Assembly (NCBI GenBank): GCA_030623545.1
Contig: JAUXLW010000052.1
Coordinates: 1-7,882, forward strand
From: Acidimicrobiia bacterium
GTDB taxonomy: Bacteria > Actinomycetota > Acidimicrobiia > Spongiisociales > SHLN01
Direction of reading: 5' to 3'
DNA: 7,882 nt
The translations under genes and the position numbers were made by a program. Below, piece after piece: positions 1 to 7,234 of this stretch. Under the pieces are notes generated by a model. It had not been told where the DNA came from. It saw only the letters and a list, made by a program, of their open reading frames with translations, and did not search any database. Position 1 is the first letter of the stretch. Every line of letters begins with the position of its first letter.

Positions 1-100
1 AGGTTTCGCTACTCCTCGGTGCGGAATGGCGGGGCTGAGGACGCTGCGAGTGGTGATGGCTGGTCGTCGAAATCGGCGGCATGCTTTGCTCAGCGGGCTC

Positions 101-1089
101 CTAGACGAGCTCGCGGAGCCGCGGGAGGACCTCGGAGCCCAGTATGGAGATGGTGGCTTCCTGATCGAGGGAGGCAATCTGGATGGTCACGATGTCGGCC
201 TTCACCTCGGTAACAAGGGGGGCGTAGGTGTCGACGATCTCGTCCGGTGTCGTGACCATCGAATAGCGACCGAGCACCTCCTCGCGGGGAAGCTCGTCTG
301 CTCTTTCCCGCAACACGGCGGGGTCGACCGCCTCGAGACGACCGGGGGCCCGCAAGCCCCTCCATGGCAGCATCACCTCCCAGGCTTCGTTATCAGTGGC
401 GGCTTGAATGGCCCATCGGGTGGCTAGGACCTGTGGCTCGGGCCTGCCTGCCTCCCGTGCTGCTCGTTTGGCAGGCTCGATCACCTTCTCGTTCGTTTCC
501 GCCGGGACTTTGACGCTGGTGATCACCCCGTGCGCCAACCGGGCCGCGAGGGCCGCCGACTTGGGTCCCCCGGCGGCCATCCAGATCGGGACCGGCCCTA
601 TCGGAGGGCTGTACAGCTTGGCCCGGTCGGTCCGGTAGTACTCGCCCTCAAAGTCGAGTTTCTCTCCGTCGAGGAGACGGCGCATGATCTGTAATGCCTC
701 GGCCATCCTGGCTGCTCGCTCGGCGTACTTGGGGAAGACGTACCCGAGCGGTCCCTCGTTCAGATTTTCGCCGGTACCGACCCCGAGATGGAATCTTCCT
801 CCGCTCAGCCGATCGAGAGTGGCGGCAGCCTGGGCGACGACCGCCGGGGGTGGAACCGAAACAGAGGAGTGGTGACTCCTGTGGCAAATGAGAGCTTCTC
901 AGTGGCCTGGGCCATGGCCCCGATCGTCGAAAAAGCGAAACCCGACGCTGAGTGGTCGTCCACCCACGGATGGAAGTGTTCGGAGACGACGGCCATATCG
1001 AACCCGGCCTTTTCTGCCAGCACTGCGTGGCGGACCAGCTGTTCGGGGTGCCACTGTTCATGCCCGCAGAAATAGGCGAATTTCGTCAT
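101..1089 (-). pseudogene. Luciferase-like (LLM) F420-type oxidoreductase, interrupted by a frameshift
   Basis: This gene encodes a TIM-barrel LLM-class oxidoreductase close to the F420-dependent glucose-6-phosphate dehydrogenase (FGD)-like family, which moves hydride to or from cofactor F420. It is read in two frames. The N-terminal part (1089 down to about 850) starts MTKFAYFCGHEQ and carries SEHFHPW at residues 36-42, matching the SDHFQPW active-site segment of FGD. The C-terminal part (844 to 101) begins AVVAQAAATLDRLSGGRF, contains GVGTGENLNE and ends at a TAG. Between codon CAC (850-852) and codon GCG (842-844) there are five bases, where the family's HPA motif needs three. The reading frame therefore shifts by +2 (or -1) inside a run of five G on the plus strand (846-850). 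With the shift repaired the protein would be about 328 residues, normal for the family, and I see no other damage. A sequencing error and a recent pseudogene are both possible. The substrate is unknown. Confidence 0.85.
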
Positions 1090-1196
1090 GCTCCGAGCCT
1101 AGAGCACCGTTTCCCCCGCTGAAATCGCAGGTAATACCCAAGATCGGGCTGCAACCTCTTTAAGTTGGCCCTGGTCTGAATTACGCGAAAAACCAA

Positions 1197-1204
1197 GGGA
1201 GGAG
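1197..1204 (+). promoter_or_regulatory. Strong ribosome binding site of the aquaporin gene
   Basis: GGGAGGAG ends 8 bases before the ATG at 1213, which is close to ideal Shine-Dalgarno spacing and fixes the start of the aquaporin. It lies in the 123-base divergent spacer (1090-1212) shared with the oxidoreductase gene. That spacer must hold any promoters for both genes, but I found no convincing -35/-10 pair in it. Confidence 0.75.
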
Positions 1205-1212
1205 TTTCGCTA

Positions 1213-1941
1213 ATGCAGCAGTGGCAGAAATACCTGGCTGAGGTCCTCGGGACATTCATCCTGGTTCTGATCGGCACCATGGCGATCGTTTCCGTTAATA
1301 CCGCCGTCGGTGCCGACGGAGGGCTCGGGCTTGTGATGGCGACGGTACCGCTGGCATTTGGCTTTGCGCTTCTGGCAGGGCTTTACGCCTTTGGCGAAGT
1401 GTCCGGAGGACATTTCAACCCGGCCGTCACCCTGGCCATGTTCGTCGATCGGCGTGCCTCCGTTTCCGACTTGATCGGATACTGGATTGCCCAGGTGGCA
1501 GGCGCCCTGCTCGGATCGTTGACCTTGATGTGGATGACGAATTCGGACGCGGTGGAAGCCACTGTTAACGGCTACGGAGGTAACGGCGCCGGTACGGGTT
1601 GGATCTCGGAGGTGGTGTTGACCGCCATCTTCGTCATGGTGATCCTGCAGGTGACCCGGAGCTCAACAATGAGCAACCAGGGGTTCGTTGCCATCCCTCT
1701 GGCGCTGGTTGCCATCCACTATGCGGGCATTCCCTTCAGCGGTGCTTCGGTTAACCCGGCTCGCAGCATTGGCCCGGCCCTGGTGAGCGGGAGCGATCGC
1801 GCCATCAGCGAGTTGTGGGTTTACCTCCTGGCGCCCCTGGTAGGTGCGCTCGTTGGCTGGATCGTTTGGAAAGTCGTGGTACGAGGCGATACCGACTTTC
1901 GAGATGACTTGGCGGCTATCAAGGATGCGGCCACTAGCTAG
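1213..1941 (+). CDS. MIP-family aquaporin, AqpZ-like water channel
   Basis: This is an inner-membrane channel of the major intrinsic protein family, 242 residues long, the usual size. It has six predicted membrane helices (roughly 6-27, 40-61, 86-108, 130-148, 157-175 and 200-222). The two half-helix signatures are present: HFNPAVT with N69-P70-A71, and SVNPARS with N181-P182-A183. Aligned with E. coli AqpZ, the aromatic/arginine filter is F49, H169, A178 and R184. AqpZ has Phe, His, Thr and Arg at these places, so the narrow, water-selective Phe/His pair is kept and the Thr becomes Ala. That argues for water rather than glycerol. The loop between helices 3 and 4 is glycine-rich (about 118-129), and the C-terminal tail after residue 222 is charged. 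The gene stands alone with its own strong ribosome binding site, and a hairpin terminator follows 27 bases after the stop. Confidence 0.95.
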   Translation: MQQWQKYLAEVLGTFILVLIGTMAIVSVNTAVGADGGLGLVMATVPLAFGFALLAGLYAFGEVSGGHFNPAVTLAMFVDRRASVSDLIGYWIAQVAGALLGSLTLMWMTNSDAVEATVNGYGGNGAGTGWISEVVLTAIFVMVILQVTRSSTMSNQGFVAIPLALVAIHYAGIPFSGASVNPARSIGPALVSGSDRAISELWVYLLAPLVGALVGWIVWKVVVRGDTDFRDDLAAIKDAATS

Positions 1942-1968
1942 CCGAAAAGCAAGTACTAACCCAACGGC

Positions 1969-1996
1969 AGAGCCCCCGGCCCCGGCCGGGGGCTCT
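1969..1996. terminator. GC-rich hairpin between convergent genes, probable terminator
   Basis: A perfect 12-bp stem (AGAGCCCCCGGC / GCCGGGGGCTCT) encloses a 4-base loop (CCCG). It lies between the aquaporin stop (1941) and the convergent acyl-CoA dehydrogenase stop (2013). No long T-run follows on either strand. On the plus strand the next bases are CGCTGTCTT, only mildly T-rich. It may act in both directions, as L-shaped actinobacterial terminators without a U-tract are thought to do. The hairpin is seen directly; its function is inferred from position and stem strength. Confidence 0.8.
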
Positions 1997-2012
1997 CGCT
2001 GTCTTGCGGTGC

Positions 2013-3158
2013 TTAGAGCCCGAGGGAGCGACCGATGACCACGCGCTGAATCTCTGAGGTCCCCTCGCCAATGCGAAGAATCCGCTGATCCCGATAGAAC
2101 CTCTCGACCGCCGAGTCCTTCATGAGGCCGTATCCGCCGTGGACTTGCACAGCGGCATCGGTGACCCGCGACGCCATCTCTGTACAAAACAACTTGGCGA
2201 TGGCGGCTTCGGTGCGGAAGGGCCGCTCGTGGTCTCGCAGCCAGGCTGCTCGATAGAGGTAGGCCCTGGCGTGGTCGATCTCCACTGCCATGTCGGCCAG
2301 CTGGAACGAGACGCCCTGGAACTTTCCGATCTTCTGTCCGAACTGCTCGCGCTCCTTTGCATAGGCGACGGAGGCTTCGAAGGCTCCCTGGGCTGCTCCC
2401 AACGCCATCGCGGCGATACCGAGCCGTCCCGAATCGAGGGTTTCGAGCATCAAGTTCGATCCTCCTCCTCTAGTTCCCAGCATGGCGTCCTCCGACACAT
2501 GGCACTCCGCGAAGCTGAGCTCAGCTGTGTCCGAAGCTCGCCACATGAGCTTGCCGTGCATGGTGGTGGCGCTGAAGCCCGCGGTTTCTTGTTCCAGCAG
2601 GAAGCAGGTGAGCTCCGGGCGGCCGTCCCGGCCACCCGTCACCGATTGCACGGTCACACCTCGCGAAATTGGACTGGAGGCGTTGGTTATGAAGAGCTTT
2701 GACCCACTGATCACCCAGCCGCTTTCGGTTTCAGTCGCCCTGGTTTGTGATGCCCGAGAATCGGACCCGGCGCCCGGCTCGGTCAGGCCGAAGGCCCACA
2801 GGCCCTCTCCAGTGCAGAGAGCGGGGAGGTATTTCTGCTTCTGCGCCTCCGACCCGAAGTAGTAGATCGGACCGATTCCCAGGGAGTTCGCTGCACTGAC
2901 CGTGGCAGCTTGCGAGCCATCGACGCGGGCCAGCTCCTCGCACGCCACCACATATGCCAGATAGTCGAGGCCCTGTCCCCCGTACTCTGGCGAAACCACC
3001 ATGCCGAACAGGCCTAGTTCGCCCATTTTCCCGGTCAGCTCTACCGAGAACTCCTCCCGGGCATCGAGATCTGCCGCCGCGGGAGCTATCTCAGCTTCGG
3101 CGAAGGCGCGCACCGTGTCGCGCAGCAGTTTGTGTTCTTGTGGAAGATCGAAGTCCAT
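2013..3158 (-). CDS. Acyl-CoA dehydrogenase (FAD-dependent)
   Basis: This protein of 381 residues, the standard family length, oxidises an acyl-CoA to the 2,3-enoyl-CoA with FAD, passing electrons to an electron-transfer flavoprotein. It begins MDFDLPQEHKLLRD, typical of the helical N-terminal domain. Signature 1, GLTEPGAGSD, is at 124-133. REQFG, part of the FAD-contact segment, is at 270-274. Signature 2 runs from Q338 to D357 (QVHGGYG at its start). The catalytic base is E365 in GEGTSEIQ, the position used by short- and medium-chain enzymes rather than the shifted position of isovaleryl and long-chain enzymes. The protein looks intact. Its ATG overlaps the synthetase stop by one base (TGATG), and an AGGA lies 4 bases upstream inside the synthetase's last codons, so translation is probably coupled. 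It is the last gene of the four-gene operon. Chain length or branching preference cannot be told from the sequence. Confidence 0.95.
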   Translation of the reverse strand: MDFDLPQEHKLLRDTVRAFAEAEIAPAAADLDAREEFSVELTGKMGELGLFGMVVSPEYGGQGLDYLAYVVACEELARVDGSQAATVSAANSLGIGPIYYFGSEAQKQKYLPALCTGEGLWAFGLTEPGAGSDSRASQTRATETESGWVISGSKLFITNASSPISRGVTVQSVTGGRDGRPELTCFLLEQETAGFSATTMHGKLMWRASDTAELSFAECHVSEDAMLGTRGGGSNLMLETLDSGRLGIAAMALGAAQGAFEASVAYAKEREQFGQKIGKFQGVSFQLADMAVEIDHARAYLYRAAWLRDHERPFRTEAAIAKLFCTEMASRVTDAAVQVHGGYGLMKDSAVERFYRDQRILRIGEGTSEIQRVVIGRSLGL

Positions 3159-4972
3159 CAGTTCCTACCGTAGACGGCCCGGAGCTCCCGGCGCATCACC
3201 TTGTTCGAAGCTGTGCGGGGCAGGCTGTCGACGGTAACCAGGTCGAAGAGTTTGAACAGAGGATTGAGCTCGGTTTTGAGGAGCTGGCTCATGACCGCCA
3301 TGGTTTCGGCCTCATCGATTCCGGCGTCCATCACAACAAAAGCTACCAGGCGACTCGGACCTCCTTTCGGAGGCGGAACTGCCACCGCCGCCAACTCGCG
3401 CACGCCCGGTGCCTTGGCCAGGGCTCGCTCGAGCTCGGCGGCACTCACCTTGATTCCCCCCAGGTTCATCGTGTCGTCCACCCGCCCCTGAGCTTGGTAG
3501 TAGCCGGCTCCCAGATTCACCATCTGGTCACCGTGGCGTCTGAGACGTTCGCTGTCGGGACCGGGGGGAGTGCCGGCGTAATAGACCTCGGTGTGGTCTT
3601 TGTTGAGAAGCTCCTGGGACAAACCAATCGATGGCGGAATCAGGTAGAGCTCTCCCTCCTCCGCCGGCTGCCCATCCTCGTCGAGAATGCAGACGTCCAG
3701 GCCGAGCGCCGGGGTGGCGAAAGCGGCCGGTACCGCAGGTTGGACGACGGTGCCGGTGATGTAGGCGCCCCCGATCTCGGTGCCGCCGCAATATTCGATG
3801 ACCGGTCGCCCGCCGGCCAGGCCCATGAGGTAGGACATGTCGGCGCCGTTAGACGCCTCGCCCGTTGAGCTGAACGTCCGTATCCGGCTCCAATCGAGGT
3901 CCTCCATGCACCCCGATTCCCGCCAGGCCCGCACCATGGTCGGGACTACACCCAGCATGGTCACGCCGACGGACTGCACGAACTCGCCGAATCCCCGGCC
4001 GGTAGGCACATCGTCGTACAGCGCCAGCGCCGCCCGATTGATCAGGGCGCCGTAGATCAACCAGGGACCCATCATCCAGCCAAGGTTGGTCGGCCAGGCC
4101 AGCACGTCGCCCTCGTGGACGTCCTGGTGGAAATGGGCGTCCATGGCGGCCTTGATCGGGGTCACCTGTGTCCAGGGGATAGCTTTGGGCTCGCCGGTAG
4201 TTCCCGAGGAAAAGAGGATATTGGTGGCAGTGGAGGGAGATCCGGGCACCGGCGCGAACGGCTCGGCCGGGCCCAGGAACTCATCCCACGCCAGGTCCCT
4301 GGGGCGCAATGGGGTGGCGGGGTCCACCACAATCGCCATGCCGGCTCCGGCAGCGACGACCTTGTCGTACATGGGGAGGGTCTTGCCTGCCCGGGTGAAT
4401 TGGCCCTGGGTGACTACTGCCGTGGCGTCGGCCAGCTCGAGCCGGGTCCGGATCTCCCCGGCGGCGAAACTGTCGGCGATGGATACCACGACGCATCCGG
4501 CCTTGATGATGCCGAGGTAGGCAGCAACCGCTTCGACCGTCATCGGCATCGCGATTGCGATCCGGGCGCCGGGCTCGAACCCGGCCCCACCCACCCCATG
4601 GGCGACCCGATCGACGAGCTGCGCTAGCTCCGCGTATGTGAGAGTTGTCCGATTACCTTCCAGCTCGAAATGGATTGCGGCAGCTGCCGGGTCGGCCTGG
4701 AAGCAGCTCTGCACGATGTTGAGAAGGGCTCCGGGAAGCCACTCAGTTTCCTGCGGAACGGAATCTCGGGACAGGATCGAATTGGGAGGTCTATCGAATA
4801 CGATGCCGAGCCGGGTGAGGACCATCTCCCAGAAGGCGGACCGGTTTTCGACCGACCAGCGGTGCAACTCTTGATAACTCGCTAGGCCCAGTTCCCGGGC
4901 CACTTCGGTGACGTTGGCGTTTTCGACCGTGGCCTGGTCCGGTGACCACAAAGGTGTTGGAGGACTGCTCAC
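3158..4972 (-). CDS. AMP-forming acyl-CoA synthetase, AAE17/18-like
   Basis: This ligase activates a carboxylic acid to its CoA thioester through an acyl-adenylate (ANL superfamily), 604 residues. An acetyl-CoA-synthetase-type N-terminal segment covers about 1-95 (PLWSPDQATVENANVTE at its start). The ATP-binding loop is SSGTTGEPK at 255-263. The stretch 264-375 (AIPWTQ, AWPTNLGWMMGPW, TFSSTGEASN) closely resembles plant peroxisomal acyl-activating enzymes 17 and 18. EYCGGTE is at 393-399, D482 follows HG, the hinge motif GRVDD is at 496-500, and the catalytic lysine is K591 in LPRTASNK. The start is GTG at 4972. It has only a weak upstream GGGACC, and it is chosen because the N-terminus then matches the family. 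The gap to the DUF35 stop is 46 bases, the loosest junction in the operon. The substrate is unknown. AAE18 acts on medium-chain and phenoxy acids, so the substrate is probably not acetate. Confidence 0.93.
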   Translation of the reverse strand: MSSPPTPLWSPDQATVENANVTEVARELGLASYQELHRWSVENRSAFWEMVLTRLGIVFDRPPNSILSRDSVPQETEWLPGALLNIVQSCFQADPAAAAIHFELEGNRTTLTYAELAQLVDRVAHGVGGAGFEPGARIAIAMPMTVEAVAAYLGIIKAGCVVVSIADSFAAGEIRTRLELADATAVVTQGQFTRAGKTLPMYDKVVAAGAGMAIVVDPATPLRPRDLAWDEFLGPAEPFAPVPGSPSTATNILFSSGTTGEPKAIPWTQVTPIKAAMDAHFHQDVHEGDVLAWPTNLGWMMGPWLIYGALINRAALALYDDVPTGRGFGEFVQSVGVTMLGVVPTMVRAWRESGCMEDLDWSRIRTFSSTGEASNGADMSYLMGLAGGRPVIEYCGGTEIGGAYITGTVVQPAVPAAFATPALGLDVCILDEDGQPAEEGELYLIPPSIGLSQELLNKDHTEVYYAGTPPGPDSERLRRHGDQMVNLGAGYYQAQGRVDDTMNLGGIKVSAAELERALAKAPGVRELAAVAVPPPKGGPSRLVAFVVMDAGIDEAETMAVMSQLLKTELNPLFKLFDLVTVDSLPRTASNKVMRRELRAVYGRN

Positions 4973-5018
4973 CGGTCCCGACCCGCTATTCGGGGTTTTG
5001 GCAGCGGTCCGGTGGCGA

Positions 5019-5489
5019 TCAGGCAGGCATCCACGCCAGATCGAGGATGGTATTGGTCGGATTGTCCGTCCGGAACCATGCCCTGATCGGCATGCCGATC
5101 TCGGGCTCGCCTTCGATCAGGTAGGACATCGGTTTTGTGCACACGCCCTCGATCTCGACGGAGATCAGCGGGCAGGGGGTTGAGAGCTTGAACAGCTCGC
5201 CCGGGTATTGGATCGTGGTGTGCGTGTAGATGGTTCCCACCTTGGGGAGCTCGATCCATTCGCTGGGCTGGAGGCAATCGGGGCAGTGGGCCCGGGGGGG
5301 AAGCCATGCTCGAGGCTCGCAATCCGCGGCAGTGCAATGAGTGCCGAGCAGCTTCTCGTCACGCAGAGCCTTGAAGAACGGCGTGAGCCCGCCGTAGCTG
5401 TGGATGTGGAACCAATTCTTGGGGTTCTTGATGACGAGGGGGTCGTCACTCAGGACCTCGAGGCCCTGTCCTATTAGCTCGACTGCCAT
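5019..5489 (-). CDS. DUF35 Zn-ribbon/OB-fold protein, partner of the thiolase-like protein
   Basis: This small protein (156 residues) has an N-terminal helical part, a rubredoxin-like zinc ribbon with C52-x4-C57 and C69-x2-C72, and a C-terminal OB-fold (about 78-156). DUF35 proteins form complexes with thiolase-fold enzymes. Known examples are ChsH2 with the Ltp2 aldolase, BbsA with the BbsB thiolase, and the archaeal acetoacetyl-CoA thiolase/HMG-CoA synthase complex. The gene starts 7 bases after the stop of the thiolase-like gene, and its AGGAG overlaps that stop, which favours balanced synthesis of two subunits. A longer reading from 5618 would overlap the upstream gene by over 120 bases and add a low-complexity Pro/Thr/Arg stretch, so I reject it. 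A role as acyl-CoA-binding subunit and structural partner is inferred from the family. Confidence 0.9.
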   Translation of the reverse strand: MAVELIGQGLEVLSDDPLVIKNPKNWFHIHSYGGLTPFFKALRDEKLLGTHCTAADCEPRAWLPPRAHCPDCLQPSEWIELPKVGTIYTHTTIQYPGELFKLSTPCPLISVEIEGVCTKPMSYLIEGEPEIGMPIRAWFRTDNPTNTILDLAWMPA

Positions 5490-5493
5490 GTTG

Positions 5494-5498
5494 CTCCT
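5494..5498 (-). promoter_or_regulatory. Ribosome binding site of the DUF35 gene, overlapping the upstream stop codon
   Basis: On the minus strand the junction reads TAGGAGCAACATG. The AGGAG shares bases with the TAG stop of the thiolase-like gene (5497-5499) and lies 4 bases before the ATG at 5489. This decides the DUF35 start and implies that ribosomes ending the first gene can start the second. Confidence 0.8.
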
Positions 5499-6861
5499 AT
5501 ACGTTCTCGAGAATGGCCACGGACACGTGGCTTCCGGTCCCGGCGTGGCTGATGGCGCCGGCCCGGTTGGCGTTGGGCACTTGCAGATCCTCGATGTCGT
5601 CGGGAATGGTCTTGCCAAAGCGCTCCCACATTTTCGGATCGGCGTGGAAGCGGGCCCACTTGTTCTGCAGCTGCCAGAAAAGCTCGATCATCTGGAAGAC
5701 GCCGGTGGCGCCCACGGCGTGCATGGTGCCGATGAGTCCGCCCGACAGGTTGGTTGGAAGACGTCCTCCCAGGTAGGCATCACCCGAGTCCACAAAATCC
5801 CTGCCTTGCCCGTAGGGCCGCAGTCCGACGTCTTCATAGGTCTGGATGTCGGAAATAGTGAATGCGTCGTGAGTCTCCATCAGGTCGAGATCCTCGACGG
5901 GGTCGGTGATGCCTGCCATGTTGTAGGCCAGATAGGCCGCCATGCGTGCCGCCAGGAACGAGCTGAACCCCGGCCATTCGCGGGTGTCCTTGTAGCCCTT
6001 GTAAGTGTCGGGGGTTTCGTTGGGGAGCAGAAGAATTTCCATGTCCCGCCGATCGGCCGTGCGCAAGGTGTGGGTGCCGGATGCGATGGCGCTGAGCTTC
6101 ACGGGGTGGTCTGTGAGCTTGAAGGCCATCTCCTCGTCTGCCAGCACGAGCGTCGCGGCTCCTGTGCTCATCACACAGCATTCGAGGAACGCCAACGGGT
6201 CAGAGACCATAGCGTTGGCGAGAACATCGTCGATGTCGATCCGCAAGGGGTTCTGCGAGAACGGGGAAGACACCGCGTACCCATGGTTCTTGACTGCGAT
6301 CTTGGCGAGCGTCTCCCGGGGCACATGGTTTTCGTGGATGTAGCGCTGGGCCATGAGGGCGTAATAGGAGGCGTACATCCAGCCGAGCTCGGATTCGAAG
6401 TCTTTGTCCGCCGCTGATGCGATGTAGCTGTTGCCGACTTTCGTGGGGACCTCATCCATTCGTTCCCATCCCACAACCGGCACGAGGTTGGCGTAGCCGG
6501 AAGCGACCGCCAGGGCTCCGGCCAGCACTGCATGGCCCCCGGTGGCTCCCCCGGTCTTGATCTCGATGTTTCCCAATGGATCGAAGCCGAGGTAGTCATG
6601 GATCTTGGCCGCCGCCAGAAGCTGATCGCCGAAGTGGTCTGCGAACTGTGAGTAGACGCAGAAGTTGACCAGGCCCTTGAACTCGGCCATCGACACTTTG
6701 AGGTCGTTCTCATTGACGGCCATGTTCAGGGCGTCGGCGCACAGCTCAGAGCTGCTTTTTTCCGGGTACCGCTTGCGGAAGTCGGTCATCCCGCCGGCGA
6801 CCAGGTACACGGGCTTCTCGAATTTGGGGATGCGGAGGTTGCCGGTTCCGAACTTGATCAT
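5497..6861 (-). CDS. Thiolase-fold protein lacking both catalytic cysteines (Ltp/SCP-x thiolase-like; annotated elsewhere as acetyl-CoA acetyltransferase)
   Basis: This is a two-domain thiolase fold of 454 residues, first gene of the operon. The loop that holds the nucleophilic Cys in true thiolases reads TGGATGGHA at 103-111, with Gly105 where the Cys would be. The family histidines are kept: H331 in ETHDAFT and H381 in MHAVGATG. The C-terminal loop that carries the second catalytic Cys reads SHAGTG at 438-443, with no Cys. The only cysteines are at 41, 68, 228 and 229, none in a catalytic motif. Normal thiolysis or Claisen condensation through a covalent acyl-enzyme is therefore unlikely. 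Cys-lacking thiolase-like proteins with DUF35 partners include Ltp2-ChsH2, which performs retro-aldol cleavage of a steroid side chain. An aldolase-type reaction is a reasonable inference here, not a demonstration. The ATG has a good GGAG 5 bases upstream (6867-6870). Confidence 0.9.
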   Translation of the reverse strand: MIKFGTGNLRIPKFEKPVYLVAGGMTDFRKRYPEKSSSELCADALNMAVNENDLKVSMAEFKGLVNFCVYSQFADHFGDQLLAAAKIHDYLGFDPLGNIEIKTGGATGGHAVLAGALAVASGYANLVPVVGWERMDEVPTKVGNSYIASAADKDFESELGWMYASYYALMAQRYIHENHVPRETLAKIAVKNHGYAVSSPFSQNPLRIDIDDVLANAMVSDPLAFLECCVMSTGAATLVLADEEMAFKLTDHPVKLSAIASGTHTLRTADRRDMEILLLPNETPDTYKGYKDTREWPGFSSFLAARMAAYLAYNMAGITDPVEDLDLMETHDAFTISDIQTYEDVGLRPYGQGRDFVDSGDAYLGGRLPTNLSGGLIGTMHAVGATGVFQMIELFWQLQNKWARFHADPKMWERFGKTIPDDIEDLQVPNANRAGAISHAGTGSHVSVAILENV

Positions 6862-7234
6862 TCGCTCTCCAGAATCCCTTCGTTCTTCACGATGTGACTG
6901 TGCATCCCGAATCTAGTCTGGCCGTCACACCCCGGATTCCACAGCCTCCCGGCCTCTCCAGAAATCAGCCACCAAATCCTTGGAGCGAATTCAAGGGACC
7001 GTCCCGGATGGTCAGATCAACGCCACGGCTTAGGTCAACAGCCCGGTCGAAGATCGAACTGAAGTCCGCTCGTAGGTTTCTGCTAAATCTCTTACGATCG
7101 ATGGATAGAGGTGCTCGATATCGAATGTCTTCTGTGCGGTCTTGAATAGCCGCCGCTAGGTGACTTCGCAGTCAGCCCCACGCGTTTTCTGAGTGCGCCT
7201 TTGTCTTGATGAGCGTTTCGAGAGCAGCGAGGCT
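6862..7234. other. Intergenic region of about 370 bases, AT-richer than the genes, probably holding the operon promoter
   Basis: No convincing gene lies here. The open stretches on both strands lack a good start, a ribosome binding site or a recognisable protein. Base composition drops: the line 7081-7140 is about 45% GC by count. The leader of the thiolase-like gene with its GGAG (6867-6870) is at the left end. On the minus strand I see a TTGACC around 7031-7036 but no matching -10 at proper spacing, so the promoter cannot be placed. The short inverted repeat and palindrome at 6978-7005 are listed separately. Confidence 0.5.
6978..7005. promoter_or_regulatory. Candidate operator: short inverted repeat plus adjoining palindrome
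   Basis: CCTTG (6978-6982) and CAAGG (6992-6996) form an inverted repeat with a 9-base spacer. Overlapping its right arm is GGGACCGTCCC (6995-7005), a palindrome about a central base. They sit about 120-145 bases upstream of the thiolase-like start. TetR- and GntR-type repressors often control acyl-CoA operons through such sites, but no regulator gene is in the window, and arms of five bases can occur by chance. Confidence 0.2.

Noticed and set aside
1..100. Short open frames at the left edge
   Set aside because: They run on into the antisense of the oxidoreductase gene and have no family features; nothing supports a gene or terminator here.
1663..2187. 174-residue open frame on the minus strand across the aquaporin end and the terminator
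   Set aside because: It runs through the hairpin and overlaps two clear genes. It has no motif.
2954..3868. 304-residue open frame on the plus strand
   Set aside because: It lies opposite the acyl-CoA dehydrogenase and synthetase genes, both of which have full family motifs. It is a long antisense shadow, common in high-GC DNA.
5019..5618. Longer 199-residue form of the DUF35 protein starting at 5618
   Set aside because: The extra 43 residues overlap the thiolase-like gene and look like an out-of-frame translation. The ATG at 5489 has its own AGGAG and matches the expected family start.
5404..6417. 337-residue open frame on the plus strand
   Set aside because: It is antisense to the thiolase-like gene, has no recognisable motif, and its Val/Gly/His-rich composition is typical of reverse-strand reading of a GC-rich gene.
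6894..7145. 83-residue open frame on the plus strand in the intergenic gap
   Set aside because: No ribosome binding site, Arg/Ser/Pro-rich composition, no recognisable family.
6965..7171. About 63 open codons on the minus strand in the same gap
   Set aside because: No usable start codon, AT-rich third positions unlike the neighbouring genes, and no recognised family. It is kept only as a possible remnant in the findings.
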